A stretch of DNA of 64,000 nucleotides from UBA12170 sp964293475 (GCA_964293475.1 CAXYYJ010000030.1:1-64000); one strand, 5' to 3'; positions 33,857 through 44,024 are shown, counted from the first letter of the stretch. The notes: a model not told the origin generated them from the sequence alone. Numbers and translations: made by a program.

Positions 33857-36382
33857 ATGAACGAAGGAGAAAGAATTATTAAGGTAGGCATTACCGAACA
33901 AATGAAGTCCGCCTACATTGATTACTCAATGTCGGTAATTGTTTCGAGAGCACTACCTGATGTTCGTGATGGATTAAAACCAGTACATCGCCGCGTTTTA
34001 TACGGCATGCTGGATTTGGGTGTATTATCAAACAGACCATATAAAAAATCTGCCAGAATAGTAGGGGAAGTATTGGGTAAATATCATCCCCACGGCGATT
34101 CATCGGTTTACGATGCTATGGTTAGAATGGCTCAGGAATGGTCGCTAAGATATCCTTTGGTCGACGGACAGGGAAACTTTGGATCAATTGACGGCGATAG
34201 CCCCGCAGCAATGCGTTATACCGAAGCCCGATTGAGAAAGGTTGCCGAAGATATGCTTGTTGATATTGAAAAAGAAACCGTTGATTTTCAGCTTAACTTC
34301 GATGATTCTTTAACCGAACCCACCGTATTGCCCACCAAAATTCCAAACTTATTGGTTAATGGAACCAGTGGTATTGCTGTGGGTATGGCCACCAACATGC
34401 CTCCCCACAATTTGTCTGAAGTTGTGGATGGAATTTTAGCCTATATTAACAATAACGATATAGATATCAAGGGGTTGATGCAATATATCAAAGCCCCCGA
34501 TTTCCCAACCGGCGGAATCATTTATGGTTACGATGGCGTTATCAATGCTTTTGAAACCGGAAGAGGCAGAATAGTTTTGAGAGGTGAAGTTATTCTCGAA
34601 GAAACAAAATCGGGAAAGGAAATGATTGTTGTTACGAGCATTCCTTACCAAACCAATAAAGCAGAAATGATTAAAAAGACTGCCGATTTGGTTAACGACA
34701 AAAAAATTGATGGTATCAGCGACATCAGAGATGAATCTGACCGCGATGGTATCCGTATAGTTTACGAGTTGAAGCGTGATGCAAATACCAATGTGGTATT
34801 GAACAGTTTGTATCAATACACAGCTCTTCAATCTTCATTCTCAGTTAATAATATTGCATTGGTTCATGGCCGGCCTATGGTTTTGAACCTGAAAGACCTT
34901 ATCCGCCATTTTGTTGACCACAGACATGAAGTTGTTGTGCGCCGCACCCAATTCGACCTGAAACAAGCGGAAAAGAGAGCCCACATTTTAGAAGGATTGA
35001 TTATTGCTTCGGATAATATAGAAGAAGTAATTAAAATTATAAGAGGTTCAAAAAGCCCCGACGAAGCCAGAGAAACCCTCATGAAACGCTTTGAACTGTC
35101 CGATATACAGGCCAGAGCTATTGTGGATATGAGATTGAGACAATTAACTGGTCTGGAACAAGATAAACTCAGGGCAGAGTACGAAGAAATTCTCAAAACC
35201 ATTGATTATTTGAGAAGTGTTTTGGAAAGTCACGATTTGAGAATGGAAATCATCCGCAATGAACTCATCGAAGTGAAAGACAAATTTGGCGACGAACGCA
35301 AAAGCAAAATAGAATTCAGCGCTGCCGATTTCCGCATAGAAGATACCATTCCCGATGACAACGTGGTTATTACCATTTCACATGCTGGGTATATCAAAAG
35401 GACCAATCTTTCCGAGTATCGACGTCAAAACAGAGGCGGAAGAGGAGCCAAAGGAAGCAGTACAAGAACCGAAGATTTCTTAGAGCATTTGTTTATAGCA
35501 AGTATGCACGATTATATGCTCTTCTTTACCGAAGGCGGAAAAGTGTTCTGGCTCAGGGTATTCGAAATCCCCGAAGGAACCCGAACCACCAAAGGCAGAG
35601 CCATTCAAAATATAATCAATATACCATCTGACGATAGAATCAGAGCGTATATCAATACCAAAGACCTTAAGGACGAAGAGTATATCAACAATAATTACAT
35701 TATACTTGCTACCAAGAAAGGTATCATCAAAAAGACATCCCTTGAAGCCTACAGTCGCCCAAGAGCCAATGGTATTAATGCCATTACAGTGCGCGATGGC
35801 GATATCTTATTGGATGCCAAACTAACCAATGGTGAAAACGAAGTAATTCTGGCCGTAAGAAGTGGCCGCGCCATTCGTTTCAATGAGCGGTTGGTTCGCC
35901 CAATGGGTAGAAATGCATCGGGTGTTAGAGGAATAAAACTTGAGAACGAGCGCGACGAGGTGGTTGGAATGGTTTGTATGGAAAATCAGGACTACGACAT
36001 TTTGGTGGTTTCGGAAAAAGGATATGGAAAACGCTCTAAACTCGACGATTACCGCGAAACCAATAGGGGAGGTAAAGGGGTTAGAACTCTGAATATTACC
36101 GAAAAAACTGGTGATTTAATCGACATTAAAAATGTTACCGACCAAAACGATCTTATGATTATCAATAAGAGTGGTATTCTGATTAGAATCCCTGTGGGTG
36201 GAGAAAACAATCCAATCAGGGTTATGGGAAGAAATACCCAGGGCGTTAGGTTGATTAAAATTCAGGAAGGCGATAGCATTGCATCTGTAGCAAAGGTGGA
36301 TATGGAAGAATTGGAAAGCGAAGAAGCAGTGGACGATGGCACAATAATTGAAACCGATAATAATCTTGAAGATATCGATTAA
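33857..36382 (+). CDS. gyrA: DNA gyrase subunit A
   Basis: 841 residues: the winged-helix breakage-reunion domain with catalytic Y121 (AAMRYTEAR), the tower and coiled-coil gate, then six C-terminal beta-pinwheel blades containing the GyrA-box (NRGGRGAKG, QNRGG..). The GyrA-box identifies gyrase rather than topoisomerase IV ParC. The quinolone region reads HPHGDSSVYDAM, with Ser82 and Asp86 at the positions equivalent to E. coli Ser83/Asp87, that is, no classic resistance substitution. A TATATTTG -7 box lies at 33804-33811. The TPR gene follows 46 bases downstream on the same strand. Confidence 0.97.
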   Translation: MNEGERIIKVGITEQMKSAYIDYSMSVIVSRALPDVRDGLKPVHRRVLYGMLDLGVLSNRPYKKSARIVGEVLGKYHPHGDSSVYDAMVRMAQEWSLRYPLVDGQGNFGSIDGDSPAAMRYTEARLRKVAEDMLVDIEKETVDFQLNFDDSLTEPTVLPTKIPNLLVNGTSGIAVGMATNMPPHNLSEVVDGILAYINNNDIDIKGLMQYIKAPDFPTGGIIYGYDGVINAFETGRGRIVLRGEVILEETKSGKEMIVVTSIPYQTNKAEMIKKTADLVNDKKIDGISDIRDESDRDGIRIVYELKRDANTNVVLNSLYQYTALQSSFSVNNIALVHGRPMVLNLKDLIRHFVDHRHEVVVRRTQFDLKQAEKRAHILEGLIIASDNIEEVIKIIRGSKSPDEARETLMKRFELSDIQARAIVDMRLRQLTGLEQDKLRAEYEEILKTIDYLRSVLESHDLRMEIIRNELIEVKDKFGDERKSKIEFSAADFRIEDTIPDDNVVITISHAGYIKRTNLSEYRRQNRGGRGAKGSSTRTEDFLEHLFIASMHDYMLFFTEGGKVFWLRVFEIPEGTRTTKGRAIQNIINIPSDDRIRAYINTKDLKDEEYINNNYIILATKKGIIKKTSLEAYSRPRANGINAITVRDGDILLDAKLTNGENEVILAVRSGRAIRFNERLVRPMGRNASGVRGIKLENERDEVVGMVCMENQDYDILVVSEKGYGKRSKLDDYRETNRGGKGVRTLNITEKTGDLIDIKNVTDQNDLMIINKSGILIRIPVGGENNPIRVMGRNTQGVRLIKIQEGDSIASVAKVDMEELESEEAVDDGTIIETDNNLEDID

Positions 36383-36428
36383 TGAATATTTTAGACAGCA
36401 AATAAAAGTGAATATTAAATTTAATAAA

Positions 36429-37562
36429 ATGAAAAAAATAACATTTTTAGTGGTATTGCTAATTTCAACAAGTATTTTAGTAACCGCACAAAACAACATT
36501 CGGACAACTGCCTATAATTACCTGAGAAAGGGTAAGCTTGATTTGGCCAAGGAGAATATCGACCTGGCTTCTCAACATGAAAAAACCATGAACGACCCCA
36601 AAACTTGGTTTTATTATGGCAATACCTATTTGCAAATTGCAACTACAGCTGATGAAGCTTATAAAAACTTAGATGCCAATGCGTTGCAAAAAGCATTTGA
36701 TGCTTATAAAAAATGTATGGAATTGGATAAGGATCAGGAATATAAAATTCAAATACTCCAGGATATGGTGGTTATTTCGAATAATTTCTATACCCGTGGT
36801 TTGAAACATTATAATGCTGAGGATTACAGAAATGCTTATTCAGAGTTCAATAATGCTGTGAATGTCAACACTTCAATTGGACAATTAGATACTCTGGCAA
36901 TTTATGCCGTGGCCATGTCGGCAAATTCGGCGGATATGGTGCCAGAAGCTATTAAGGGTTATAATGAGCTCATTGATATGAAGTACAAAAATGCAGCGAT
37001 TTACAGCGATTTAGCAGGTATCTATAAAAAGCAAAACGATTTGGAATCCGCTAAAAACACTCTTCAAAAGGGTATTGAAATATTCCCGAGCGATGTGAAT
37101 ATTCTTTTTGCCAAAATCAATATTTTATTGTCTGAGGATAAATATGAGGAAGTGATTAGCGCTTTGAGTTCAGCAATTGAATTAGACCCTGAAAACTACA
37201 CTTTATATTTTGTTCTCGGCCAATCTTACGAAAAGATGAATGACTTTGACAAAGCAGTTGCCGGATATGGAAAGGCGTTGGAATTGAAACCAGATTATTC
37301 TGATGCACTTTACAATATGGGGGCACTGTATTTTAACAAAGGTGTTGAATATGCAATGAAAGCCAACGATTTACCTTTGGAAGCTGAAAAGGAATTTGAA
37401 GCATTAAAAGAATCCGCCAACAAAGAATATTTGAAAGCAGAACCTTATTTTGAAAAAGCCATTATCATTTTACCAGATGACCAGGCACTTTTCAGATCAT
37501 TGGAACAAATTTACAAATCAACCAATCAGCTTGACAAACTAACCCAACTGAAAAACAGATAG
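36429..37562 (+). CDS. Exported TPR-repeat protein
   Basis: 377 residues from the ATG at 36429, with an N-terminal signal peptide (MKKITFLVVLLISTSILVTAQ, cleavage after TAQ). At least five tetratricopeptide repeats follow, best seen at ..AIYSDLAGIYKKQNDLESAKNTL.. and ..YTLYFVLGQSYEKMNDFDKAVAGYGKALELKPDYSDAL. TPR arrays are protein-protein scaffolds; the periplasmic partner is unknown. A longer frame upstream overlaps the gyrA end and lacks the signal peptide at its start, so the internal ATG is preferred. It is likely cotranscribed with gyrA and closed by a strong terminator. Confidence 0.85.
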   Translation: MKKITFLVVLLISTSILVTAQNNIRTTAYNYLRKGKLDLAKENIDLASQHEKTMNDPKTWFYYGNTYLQIATTADEAYKNLDANALQKAFDAYKKCMELDKDQEYKIQILQDMVVISNNFYTRGLKHYNAEDYRNAYSEFNNAVNVNTSIGQLDTLAIYAVAMSANSADMVPEAIKGYNELIDMKYKNAAIYSDLAGIYKKQNDLESAKNTLQKGIEIFPSDVNILFAKINILLSEDKYEEVISALSSAIELDPENYTLYFVLGQSYEKMNDFDKAVAGYGKALELKPDYSDALYNMGALYFNKGVEYAMKANDLPLEAEKEFEALKESANKEYLKAEPYFEKAIIILPDDQALFRSLEQIYKSTNQLDKLTQLKNR

Positions 37563-37583
37563 GGAAGAACTATAAAGAACTAA

Positions 37584-37621
37584 AAAGGCAATCCAGATAT
37601 TATTTTGGATTGCCTTTTTTC
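37584..37621 (+). terminator. Terminator after the TPR gene
   Basis: AAAGGCAATCCA / TGGATTGCCTTTTTT hairpin with T-run. The following ~230 bases before trmH are A/T-rich and show nothing. Confidence 0.9.
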
Positions 37622-37853
37622 ATTTTATTCCATTCTCAATTGAAAGAAAGATGGAGCCAGGCAAGCCTTTAATCATTGATTTCAATAAGAAGATTAAGCA
37701 TGAATGAGATTCGCAATTACTAAATCTAACATACTATTTTCGGGGGTGATTTCTGTATTTCTATTTAACATAATATTAATTATAGGACAATTATATATGT
37801 GATAAAATGCTGATATTAAATAGATTATAATTACAGGAATGATATCTGTTGAA

Positions 37854-38546
37854 TCACCACTTAGCCTCAGGAAACATCATTTTTTTGATTTGATTGGCGC
37901 TTTTTACGATGGATTGAACCCAATTGAGCATGACTTCAGTTTTTTCGTCTTCGCTGAGTGACCAGTCAATACTGCTGCTTCGCAATTTCTGATTGAGATG
38001 ATGCATGCAAATGGACGCTGAAACTGAGATATTGAAACTCTCGGCAAATCCATACATGGGGATTCTCATTCTGTAATCGGCTTCGTTGATGGCATATTCT
38101 GACAATCCATGTAACTCGTTACCGAAAATTAATGCGGTTTTCTGCGTAATATCAACATCTTCGAGATTAATATTGTTGTTGTGTGGCGTGGTTGCAATAA
38201 TCTGATAGCCTTGTTGCCTCAGCGCTTCATAGGCTAAACGGGTGTTGTCTGGCTGTTTGGGATATCTTTTTATGGTTAACCATTTGCCACTACCCAGAGC
38301 TATATCACGAAAAATACTAAATTCATTCTCCTGCTCCAAAATATGGATGTCCTGCAACCCAAAACTGTCGGCTGAACGAATAACTGCGCTGGAATTCTGC
38401 GCCTGATAGATATCCTCCAAAACAACAGTTAAATGGCGGGTTCTGCTATTTAACACATCGTAAAAAAGCTGTTTCTTTCTATCATTGACAAATTCGAGCA
38501 GCCGATTCAACAATATTCGCTTTTGCTCAATTGACAAGGGATTCAT
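37854..38546 (-). CDS. TrmH-family tRNA/rRNA 2'-O-methyltransferase
   Basis: 230-residue SPOUT-fold methyltransferase with all three family motifs: NSSAVIRSADSFG (motif 1, with the catalytic Arg), TALIFGNELHGLS (motif 2) and MRIPMYGFAESFNISVSASI (motif 3, SAM-binding knot). The similarity is closest to TrmH, which methylates Gm18 of tRNA, including the conserved N-terminal helix and the DRKKQLFYDVLNSRTRHLTVVLEDI stretch. An rRNA substrate cannot be excluded. It starts 1 base after the S9 peptidase stop on the same strand, so the two are probably cotranscribed. Confidence 0.88.
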   Translation of the reverse strand: MNPLSIEQKRILLNRLLEFVNDRKKQLFYDVLNSRTRHLTVVLEDIYQAQNSSAVIRSADSFGLQDIHILEQENEFSIFRDIALGSGKWLTIKRYPKQPDNTRLAYEALRQQGYQIIATTPHNNNINLEDVDITQKTALIFGNELHGLSEYAINEADYRMRIPMYGFAESFNISVSASICMHHLNQKLRSSSIDWSLSEDEKTEVMLNWVQSIVKSANQIKKMMFPEAKW

Positions 38547-38547
38547 A

Positions 38548-41139
38548 CTAAAGCTTCATTTTAGGATATAGCTTATTCCACCAATCCGGCTCGTTTTTCA
38601 ATTGCTTGTCGAACCATGCCAGAATCGTTTTTTGCCATAAAATCCGCTTGTCGTAATCCACAATATGATGATCCTGATTGTCAATCTCTATGAGCTCAAC
38701 TTCCTTATTTAATAGCTTTAGCGCAGTAAAAAACTGGCGACTTTCGCCCGGAGGTACATTGTTGTCTTTGTTTCCGTGCAACAGTAATATTGGGGTTTTT
38801 ACTTTGTCGGCATGAAAAAGCGGACTTTGCTCCACATAAAGCTCTTTATTGTTCCAGGGATAACTGTTGGCCGATGCAACCTGACTGTATAAATAACCCC
38901 AGTAACCTTCTCCCCAATAGCTACTTATGGAACTAATGCCTGCATGTGAAATGGCAGCGCTGAAGAAATCGGTTTGTGTGGTCAGGTACATGGTCATGAA
39001 ACCGCCGTAACTGGCACCAATGCAGCCAACTTTTGTTGAATCGATATAGCTGAAATTCCTGCAAAGCTTTTTGCTTCCATCAATAATTTCTTGGGCTACT
39101 GTTTTTCCCCAATTATTCACGTGCATTGCAGAAAAATCCTGGCCATAACCAGTGGCACCGCTTGGCTGAAGTACATATACCAAATAGCCATTGGCAGCAA
39201 ACAGATTTTTTGGATATCTTCCTCTAAAATCGCGCTCGGTTGGACTTGTGCCACCATAATAATAAACAATCAGAGGATATTTTTTATTTTCATCGAAATT
39301 GGGCGGATAGTATAATCTCCCTTCAATGGTAACCCCTTCCCTATTTTCAAAATTCCAGTCTTCGGTTTTCCCAAACACCACATCTTTAAAAAAGTATTCT
39401 TCGGGATATTCAATCAATCTGGTTTCTTTAACATCTAAATCGCTTAAATACAGCTTTTTAGGTTCTGAAGCAGAACTTCCATAGAAAAGCAAAGCGGGTT
39501 TGGTCTTAGAAAAGTCCATGGAGCTGATTACATCGGGTGCTAACGACAAAATCTCAAATGTTTTCTGTGCAATGGAATATTTATAAATGCGTTTATAGGT
39601 TCTGTCGGAAACAAGAAAATAATTTTGGTCGTTATTGTATTCGCTCCAAGTGGCCTGTTCTATTGATGGATTAAAGTCTCTGGATAGTGAAACAACAGTC
39701 TTGTTTACAATATTATAGAGATAGGCTTGTTGGTCATAATCGTTGGGAATCCTGCCGCCGGTAACTGCTACACCCTCCTGTCCGAAGAAAGTAGGTCCGG
39801 CAATAACAAGAAGTTGTTCCCCGTTTGGTGAATACTGAACATTGGCACTCCCCTTTTTATTCCAGATGGTATCTATATGTTGTTTTAGGTTGTCGTATTG
39901 AAATAAAATATGTCGGCTAAAAGGGGGCTCATTTTCTTCATAAATGTTTTGAGAAAACAAGATATATCGTCCATTTTTACTGATATCTTCCAGGTTATTA
40001 GATTGATAGCCATAAGTTAAAGGGGTTTTAACTCCGCTAAGAACATCGATTTTGCTCAAATTACTTCTGCTTCTATACCAGGGCCAATGGTCGGCCATAT
40101 TCTGCACTTGCTTTAATCCGGTTTTTTCATCTTTGGGTGATTCTGGTTCCGATACCACAATATACTCCTGATTTGGAGCCCAGATGAAGTAGCTTGATGA
40201 AGAGAGTTGGGTATAAATTGGATATTTTTTTCCTTCGGTTAAATCATATTCCCAAATCCAATTTTTATCCCCAACATTGGTTATATAACTGAGCTTATTT
40301 CCATTGGGCGACCATTGCAAGTTGCTAACTTCGTTATTATAAAATATCTGAACACTTTTATTGTCCATCACTCTTCTAACATCGGTTAATTGCAGAATAT
40401 CATTTTTAGATGTTTGCATCTTGTACTCAACGAAATAATAATCGCCGGGGGCAGAAATTTGAGCATCCTGAATGTCAACCCCATTCATTAAGTGATTGAT
40501 ATCCATATATAGATGCGGATCGGTACCTGGAATAACTGTGATTTTATTAGATGTATTATTTATTGACCATGAGCCATTGAGTGTCCAGGATTTGGCTTTC
40601 TTCGAATCGAAGAGTGATTTTATCAGAATGATATGATTATTGGTTTCCAATTCGGTGGTGAAAGTTAACTCGCCCTTCTCCCCATCCTTGTCGAAACTAT
40701 ATTTGCCTTTTTGAAAAACTCCATCCACATAAACTTCAATCATTTGTGAAGTTTTAAACACAAACTCAATTTCAGCAAATCCACTATTTTCCATATAGAA
40801 TGCCACATATGCTAAATTCATTTGGCCTTTTGAATCCTTGATGCTTATTTCGCCGGAGTTGTTTGCTTTGGTTTCTTTCCAATCAAGTTTTTCGAAACTA
40901 CCCCACTCCAATTGGTCGTTGGCTTTTGGTCTAAGGTCGTAATTGTCGAGATATTGATATTTCAGCAAATCGGCATCATCAAACACCTTGGAATTCACAC
41001 TTGGAATATCGCCAAAAATGGGCTTTTTAACTTCTATAGAGCTGGTAACGAGAAAGTTATTAATGGAATTTTTTTGATTATCCTGACTTTGAACCGAAGT
41101 AAACAGAAAAGCAAGAAAAAGCGTAAAAAGGAATTTCAT
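38548..41139 (-). CDS. S9-family (prolyl oligopeptidase-like) exported peptidase
   Basis: 863 residues from the ATG at 41139 (a TTG six bases upstream is less likely). An N-terminal signal peptide (MKFLFTLFLAFLFTSVQSQ) is followed by a beta-sandwich and propeller region with WD-like blades (LQWSPNGNKLSYI, NVQYSPNGEQLLVI). The C-terminal alpha/beta-hydrolase has the nucleophile in GASYGGFM (S710), Asp in GNKDNNVPP, and His in DHHIVDY. This is the dipeptidyl/acylaminoacyl-peptidase type that releases dipeptides or blocked residues from oligopeptides in the periplasm. It has a well-matched promoter and runs into trmH. Confidence 0.9.
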   Translation of the reverse strand: MKFLFTLFLAFLFTSVQSQDNQKNSINNFLVTSSIEVKKPIFGDIPSVNSKVFDDADLLKYQYLDNYDLRPKANDQLEWGSFEKLDWKETKANNSGEISIKDSKGQMNLAYVAFYMENSGFAEIEFVFKTSQMIEVYVDGVFQKGKYSFDKDGEKGELTFTTELETNNHIILIKSLFDSKKAKSWTLNGSWSINNTSNKITVIPGTDPHLYMDINHLMNGVDIQDAQISAPGDYYFVEYKMQTSKNDILQLTDVRRVMDNKSVQIFYNNEVSNLQWSPNGNKLSYITNVGDKNWIWEYDLTEGKKYPIYTQLSSSSYFIWAPNQEYIVVSEPESPKDEKTGLKQVQNMADHWPWYRSRSNLSKIDVLSGVKTPLTYGYQSNNLEDISKNGRYILFSQNIYEENEPPFSRHILFQYDNLKQHIDTIWNKKGSANVQYSPNGEQLLVIAGPTFFGQEGVAVTGGRIPNDYDQQAYLYNIVNKTVVSLSRDFNPSIEQATWSEYNNDQNYFLVSDRTYKRIYKYSIAQKTFEILSLAPDVISSMDFSKTKPALLFYGSSASEPKKLYLSDLDVKETRLIEYPEEYFFKDVVFGKTEDWNFENREGVTIEGRLYYPPNFDENKKYPLIVYYYGGTSPTERDFRGRYPKNLFAANGYLVYVLQPSGATGYGQDFSAMHVNNWGKTVAQEIIDGSKKLCRNFSYIDSTKVGCIGASYGGFMTMYLTTQTDFFSAAISHAGISSISSYWGEGYWGYLYSQVASANSYPWNNKELYVEQSPLFHADKVKTPILLLHGNKDNNVPPGESRQFFTALKLLNKEVELIEIDNQDHHIVDYDKRILWQKTILAWFDKQLKNEPDWWNKLYPKMKL

Positions 41140-41155
41140 ATTCAAGTTTTTTTTT

Positions 41156-41184
41156 CAAAAATAGCTATAATACTTTATTGACAA
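41156..41184 (-). promoter_or_regulatory. Promoter of the S9 peptidase-trmH unit
   Basis: On the minus strand TTG (plus 41182-41184), an 18-base spacer, then TATTTTTG (plus 41156-41163), 16 bases before the ATG. Confidence 0.65.
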
Positions 41185-41208
41185 AATCCAATTTTAATGG
41201 ATCGTTGT

Positions 41209-41250
41209 AAAAAAAAAGAGCCAGGGTTTTGGTTATTTCCTGGCTCTTAA
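41209..41250 (-). terminator. Terminator of the nrnA-FKBP operon
   Basis: AAGAGCCAGG / CCTGGCTCTT stem followed by nine or more T on the minus strand, 23 bases after the last FKBP stop. Confidence 0.9.
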
Positions 41251-41271
41251 AAATATAATTATTACTCTTTA

Positions 41272-42627
41272 TTATTTTGTTGCTTTGGTAACTTCAACCA
41301 GCTCCACATCAAATTTTAAAGGTGCAAATGCATGAATTACACCACCTCTGGCGCGTTCGCCATAAGCCAAACTTGAAGGAACAATTAATGTAGCCTTGCC
41401 GCCTTTTTTCATCATAGCTATTCCTTCGTCCCAACCTTTTACTACTTCACTTCTGCCGAGTGTAAATTCATAAGGCTCACCTCTATCATAAGATGCGTCA
41501 AATTTGGTACCATCTAAAAGTGTTCCGGAATAATGTACTTTAACTTTATCGCCAGCAACTGCCTGTTCGCCAGTGCCTGCTGCTGTTTCGATATAATAAA
41601 GTCCACTTGGGGTGGGTTGAACAGTAATGTTGTTTTTAGAAATATAGTTGGCAATAGTAGCTCTTTCCTGATTCTTAAGCTTATCATTCTGAGCTTGTTC
41701 CTGAGCTTTTTTAGCAGCAACTTCTTTTTCGTATTGCTCTTTCGATTTTACGCTGTTTAACTTAACGGTATAAATCATGGTAGTGTAAGGCAAAATCATA
41801 CCTTGACGTCCCTGAGCCTTGAAAGCCAATTTACTGGGAACGATAAGTGTAACTTCGTCGCCTGGAGTTAAAGTCTTTAATCCTTCGGTGAAACCTTCGG
41901 TATCAAAGGGTTTTCCTTTTTCATGATCGATAGGTCTTCCTGCTTCAACGGAGCTGTAGAGTTGTGGTCCGTCGATGGTAGCTACGGTAAAGTCGAAATT
42001 GAGCATATCGCCATCTTTTGGTGATTTGCCATTTCCGGTTTTGGTTTTAATAATATACAAACCACTTTCTGTAGGAACTGCACCTGGATAGTTGTTGTTA
42101 ATAAACAATGTCAGGTTAGAGAGTTCCTTGTCTCTCATAACATCTAATTCGGCTTGTCTTCTGGCATTTAATTGTTCCATTGTTACAATGTCCACAATTT
42201 TAACCCAGAAATACAAATCGTTGTCCGCCTTGAATATTTCGGGGACTTCGGGAGAATGTGCAGTTTTAATGAAGAAGGAATCAGCTTTGATGATAAAAAC
42301 AGCACTATCGCCTTTGGAGAACATGCCTAAAGCCTCATTAATATCACCTTTGTAGGTGGGCTTTGAAAAAGGTAGCTCAAAAGCTTGTGAGTTTGATTTT
42401 GCATCGAAAAGAAGAGAGTCTTTTGAGCCATAGCTCATGGTAAGTTGGAAAATCATTCCACTGTCAGCTTTCACATTTTTGGTGCTGTCAACGCTGCTAA
42501 TGATTTTGTAATAGATTCCATTGTCGTTTTTTCTGAAACCTGGGTGGGTTGTATCGCATGATACGGCCAAAAAAGCACCCACACTGAGGAGAAGAAATGA
42601 TTTGATTAATCTGAATTTCATTGACAT
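41272..42627 (-). CDS. Multi-domain FKBP-type peptidyl-prolyl isomerase lipoprotein
   Basis: 451 residues with a lipoprotein signal (AFLAVSC, Cys24). The C-terminal FKBP domain is complete (VKVHYSGTLLDGTKFDASYDRGEPYEFTLGRSEVVKGWDEGIAMMKKGGKATLIVPSSLAYG). A second FKBP-like domain at ~185-295 keeps GDMLNFDFTVATIDG and PGDEVTLIVPSKLAF but lacks several pocket aromatics. The N-terminal ~45-150 region resembles a third, degenerate copy also seen in the upstream 286-residue gene. A Lys/Gln-rich helical linker (~297-322) joins the last two. Its role would be folding of exported proteins in the periplasm or at the outer membrane. It is the last gene of a four-gene operon, 5 bases after the preceding stop. 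Confidence 0.92.
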   Translation of the reverse strand: MSMKFRLIKSFLLLSVGAFLAVSCDTTHPGFRKNDNGIYYKIISSVDSTKNVKADSGMIFQLTMSYGSKDSLLFDAKSNSQAFELPFSKPTYKGDINEALGMFSKGDSAVFIIKADSFFIKTAHSPEVPEIFKADNDLYFWVKIVDIVTMEQLNARRQAELDVMRDKELSNLTLFINNNYPGAVPTESGLYIIKTKTGNGKSPKDGDMLNFDFTVATIDGPQLYSSVEAGRPIDHEKGKPFDTEGFTEGLKTLTPGDEVTLIVPSKLAFKAQGRQGMILPYTTMIYTVKLNSVKSKEQYEKEVAAKKAQEQAQNDKLKNQERATIANYISKNNITVQPTPSGLYYIETAAGTGEQAVAGDKVKVHYSGTLLDGTKFDASYDRGEPYEFTLGRSEVVKGWDEGIAMMKKGGKATLIVPSSLAYGERARGGVIHAFAPLKFDVELVEVTKATK

Positions 42628-42632
42628 AGTTA

Positions 42633-43493
42633 TTATTTTACATTAATTAATTTAATTTCGAACATGACAGGTGTGAATGGAGGAATATCTCCCCTGCCTT
42701 CGCCATAACCTAGATTCGATGCGAAAATAAGCAAAGCTTCATCGCCAATATTCATCATGGCTATTCCTTCGTCCCAACCTGCAATTACTTCACCTTGACC
42801 TAAAACAAATTCCACTGGGCGATTTCTGTCAATAGATGAGTCGAATTTCTCACCGTTAAGGAACCTGCCAGTGAAATGAACAACAACTTTTTGGCCTTTC
42901 GTAACAGGTTTTCCGCTACCTTTTTTAGTTCTCAGAAAATACATCCCACTTTCAGTAGGTTCTATTGTTAATCCTTGTTCAACAAGATATTGGTTGATTA
43001 TGGTTGTTTCATTATTACGGGCATCTTCTATGAGTCTTTGTTCTTCCAATTGAAGTTCTTCGAGAGTTTGAATATTATGCAGTTTTACATGAAAAATAAC
43101 TTTACTTTTTTCATCGACAAACGAGGGCAGTTGAATTACTTTAGCATTTCGAAGCAGAAAACTATCGGCCCGAATAACAAAAGTAGCGCTATCGCCAATA
43201 CCCATTAATGCAAGTGCTTCGTTGATATCGCCAGGGAAAACAGGCTTTTCTAACTGCATGGGAAAAGTTTGCCCTTTCGCATCGAATAGTAAGGAATCTT
43301 CATTGGTTAAATAAGTCATTTCGACAGTTAAATAATCGCCGGGATTTGCTTTTGGCATTTTATTGTCGTGATGTATTTTATAGATTAATCCGGTTTCTGA
43401 CTCAGTAAAACCAGGATATTCTCTGTTTCCACAGGATGCTAATAAAAAAAATGTTCCTATCAACAGGCTGAATGATACTATTTTCATTGTCAT
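42633..43493 (-). CDS. FKBP-type peptidyl-prolyl isomerase lipoprotein
   Basis: 286 residues, lipobox FFLLASC (Cys21). The N-terminal half (~45-150) is a degenerate FKBP-like domain (GDYLTVEMTYLTNEDSLLFDA, GIGDSATFVIRADSF) homologous to the N-terminus of the following gene. The C-terminal domain is a standard FKBP (KVVVHFTGRFLNGEKFDSSIDRNRPVEFVLGQGEVIAGWDEGIAMM). The shared CDTTHPG/CGNREYPGF starts and GDINEALALM segments show the 286- and 451-residue genes arose by duplication, one gaining an extra domain. The ATG follows directly after the stop of the upstream gene. Confidence 0.92.
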   Translation of the reverse strand: MTMKIVSFSLLIGTFFLLASCGNREYPGFTESETGLIYKIHHDNKMPKANPGDYLTVEMTYLTNEDSLLFDAKGQTFPMQLEKPVFPGDINEALALMGIGDSATFVIRADSFLLRNAKVIQLPSFVDEKSKVIFHVKLHNIQTLEELQLEEQRLIEDARNNETTIINQYLVEQGLTIEPTESGMYFLRTKKGSGKPVTKGQKVVVHFTGRFLNGEKFDSSIDRNRPVEFVLGQGEVIAGWDEGIAMMNIGDEALLIFASNLGYGEGRGDIPPFTPVMFEIKLINVK

Positions 43494-44024
43494 TTATTTT
43501 AATTTAATCAGTTCTAAATCATAAACAATTGTTGCTTTTTCAGGGATCTTATTTAAATCACCAATAAGGCCAAATGCAAGGTGCGAAGGTATAATAAATC
43601 GGGCTTTATCTCCTTCGTTCATCAACAATATCCCTTCTTCCAAACCACTTTCAACTCCTCCTTTTCCAATGAGAAACTCGCGGTTTTGTCCGGTTTCTGA
43701 GCTATAAACCAGCTCCCCTGTTAGCAAGCGTACCTTAAAGGCAATTTCGGCTATAAGATCTTTTTTAGCTTTTTTGCCTGATCCTTTTTCGTAAATTTCA
43801 TAATAAAGCCCTGAGCCAGTCTCCTGCATTTTATAACCATATCGGGTAATAAAATCCTGAATATTCTGTTTTTCGGCTTTGGCTAGAAATTGATTGCTTT
43901 TAACAAGCTCATCCTTTATTTTTCCACTATTTGTAGTCGCAATGGTTTTATCGTTTTCATGGGTTGTGTCGCACGAAAACAGCATAAAAGCAACGATAGA
44001 AATAATATGGAATAATAATTTCAT
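43494..44024 (-). CDS. gldI: GldI-like FKBP peptidyl-prolyl isomerase lipoprotein
   Basis: 176 residues from the ATG at 44024 (the in-frame TTG at 44030 overlaps the upstream stop). Lipoprotein signal with FMLFSC, a helical linker, then one FKBP domain with GGVESGLEEGILLMNEGDKARFIIPSHLAFG. Several FKBP pocket residues are altered compared with the downstream paralogues. In Flavobacteria, gldI is a gliding/type IX secretion-associated FKBP lipoprotein usually found between a DHH phosphoesterase gene and further FKBP genes, divergent from ndk. This window has that arrangement, and a T9SS substrate is present, so orthology with gldI is likely. The symbol rests on synteny and length rather than on a decisive motif. 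Confidence 0.65.
   Translation of the reverse strand: MKLLFHIISIVAFMLFSCDTTHENDKTIATTNSGKIKDELVKSNQFLAKAEKQNIQDFITRYGYKMQETGSGLYYEIYEKGSGKKAKKDLIAEIAFKVRLLTGELVYSSETGQNREFLIGKGGVESGLEEGILLMNEGDKARFIIPSHLAFGLIGDLNKIPEKATIVYDLELIKLK

Noticed and set aside
36348..36428. Longer start for the TPR protein
   Set aside because: It would overlap gyrA and bury the signal peptide inside the protein.
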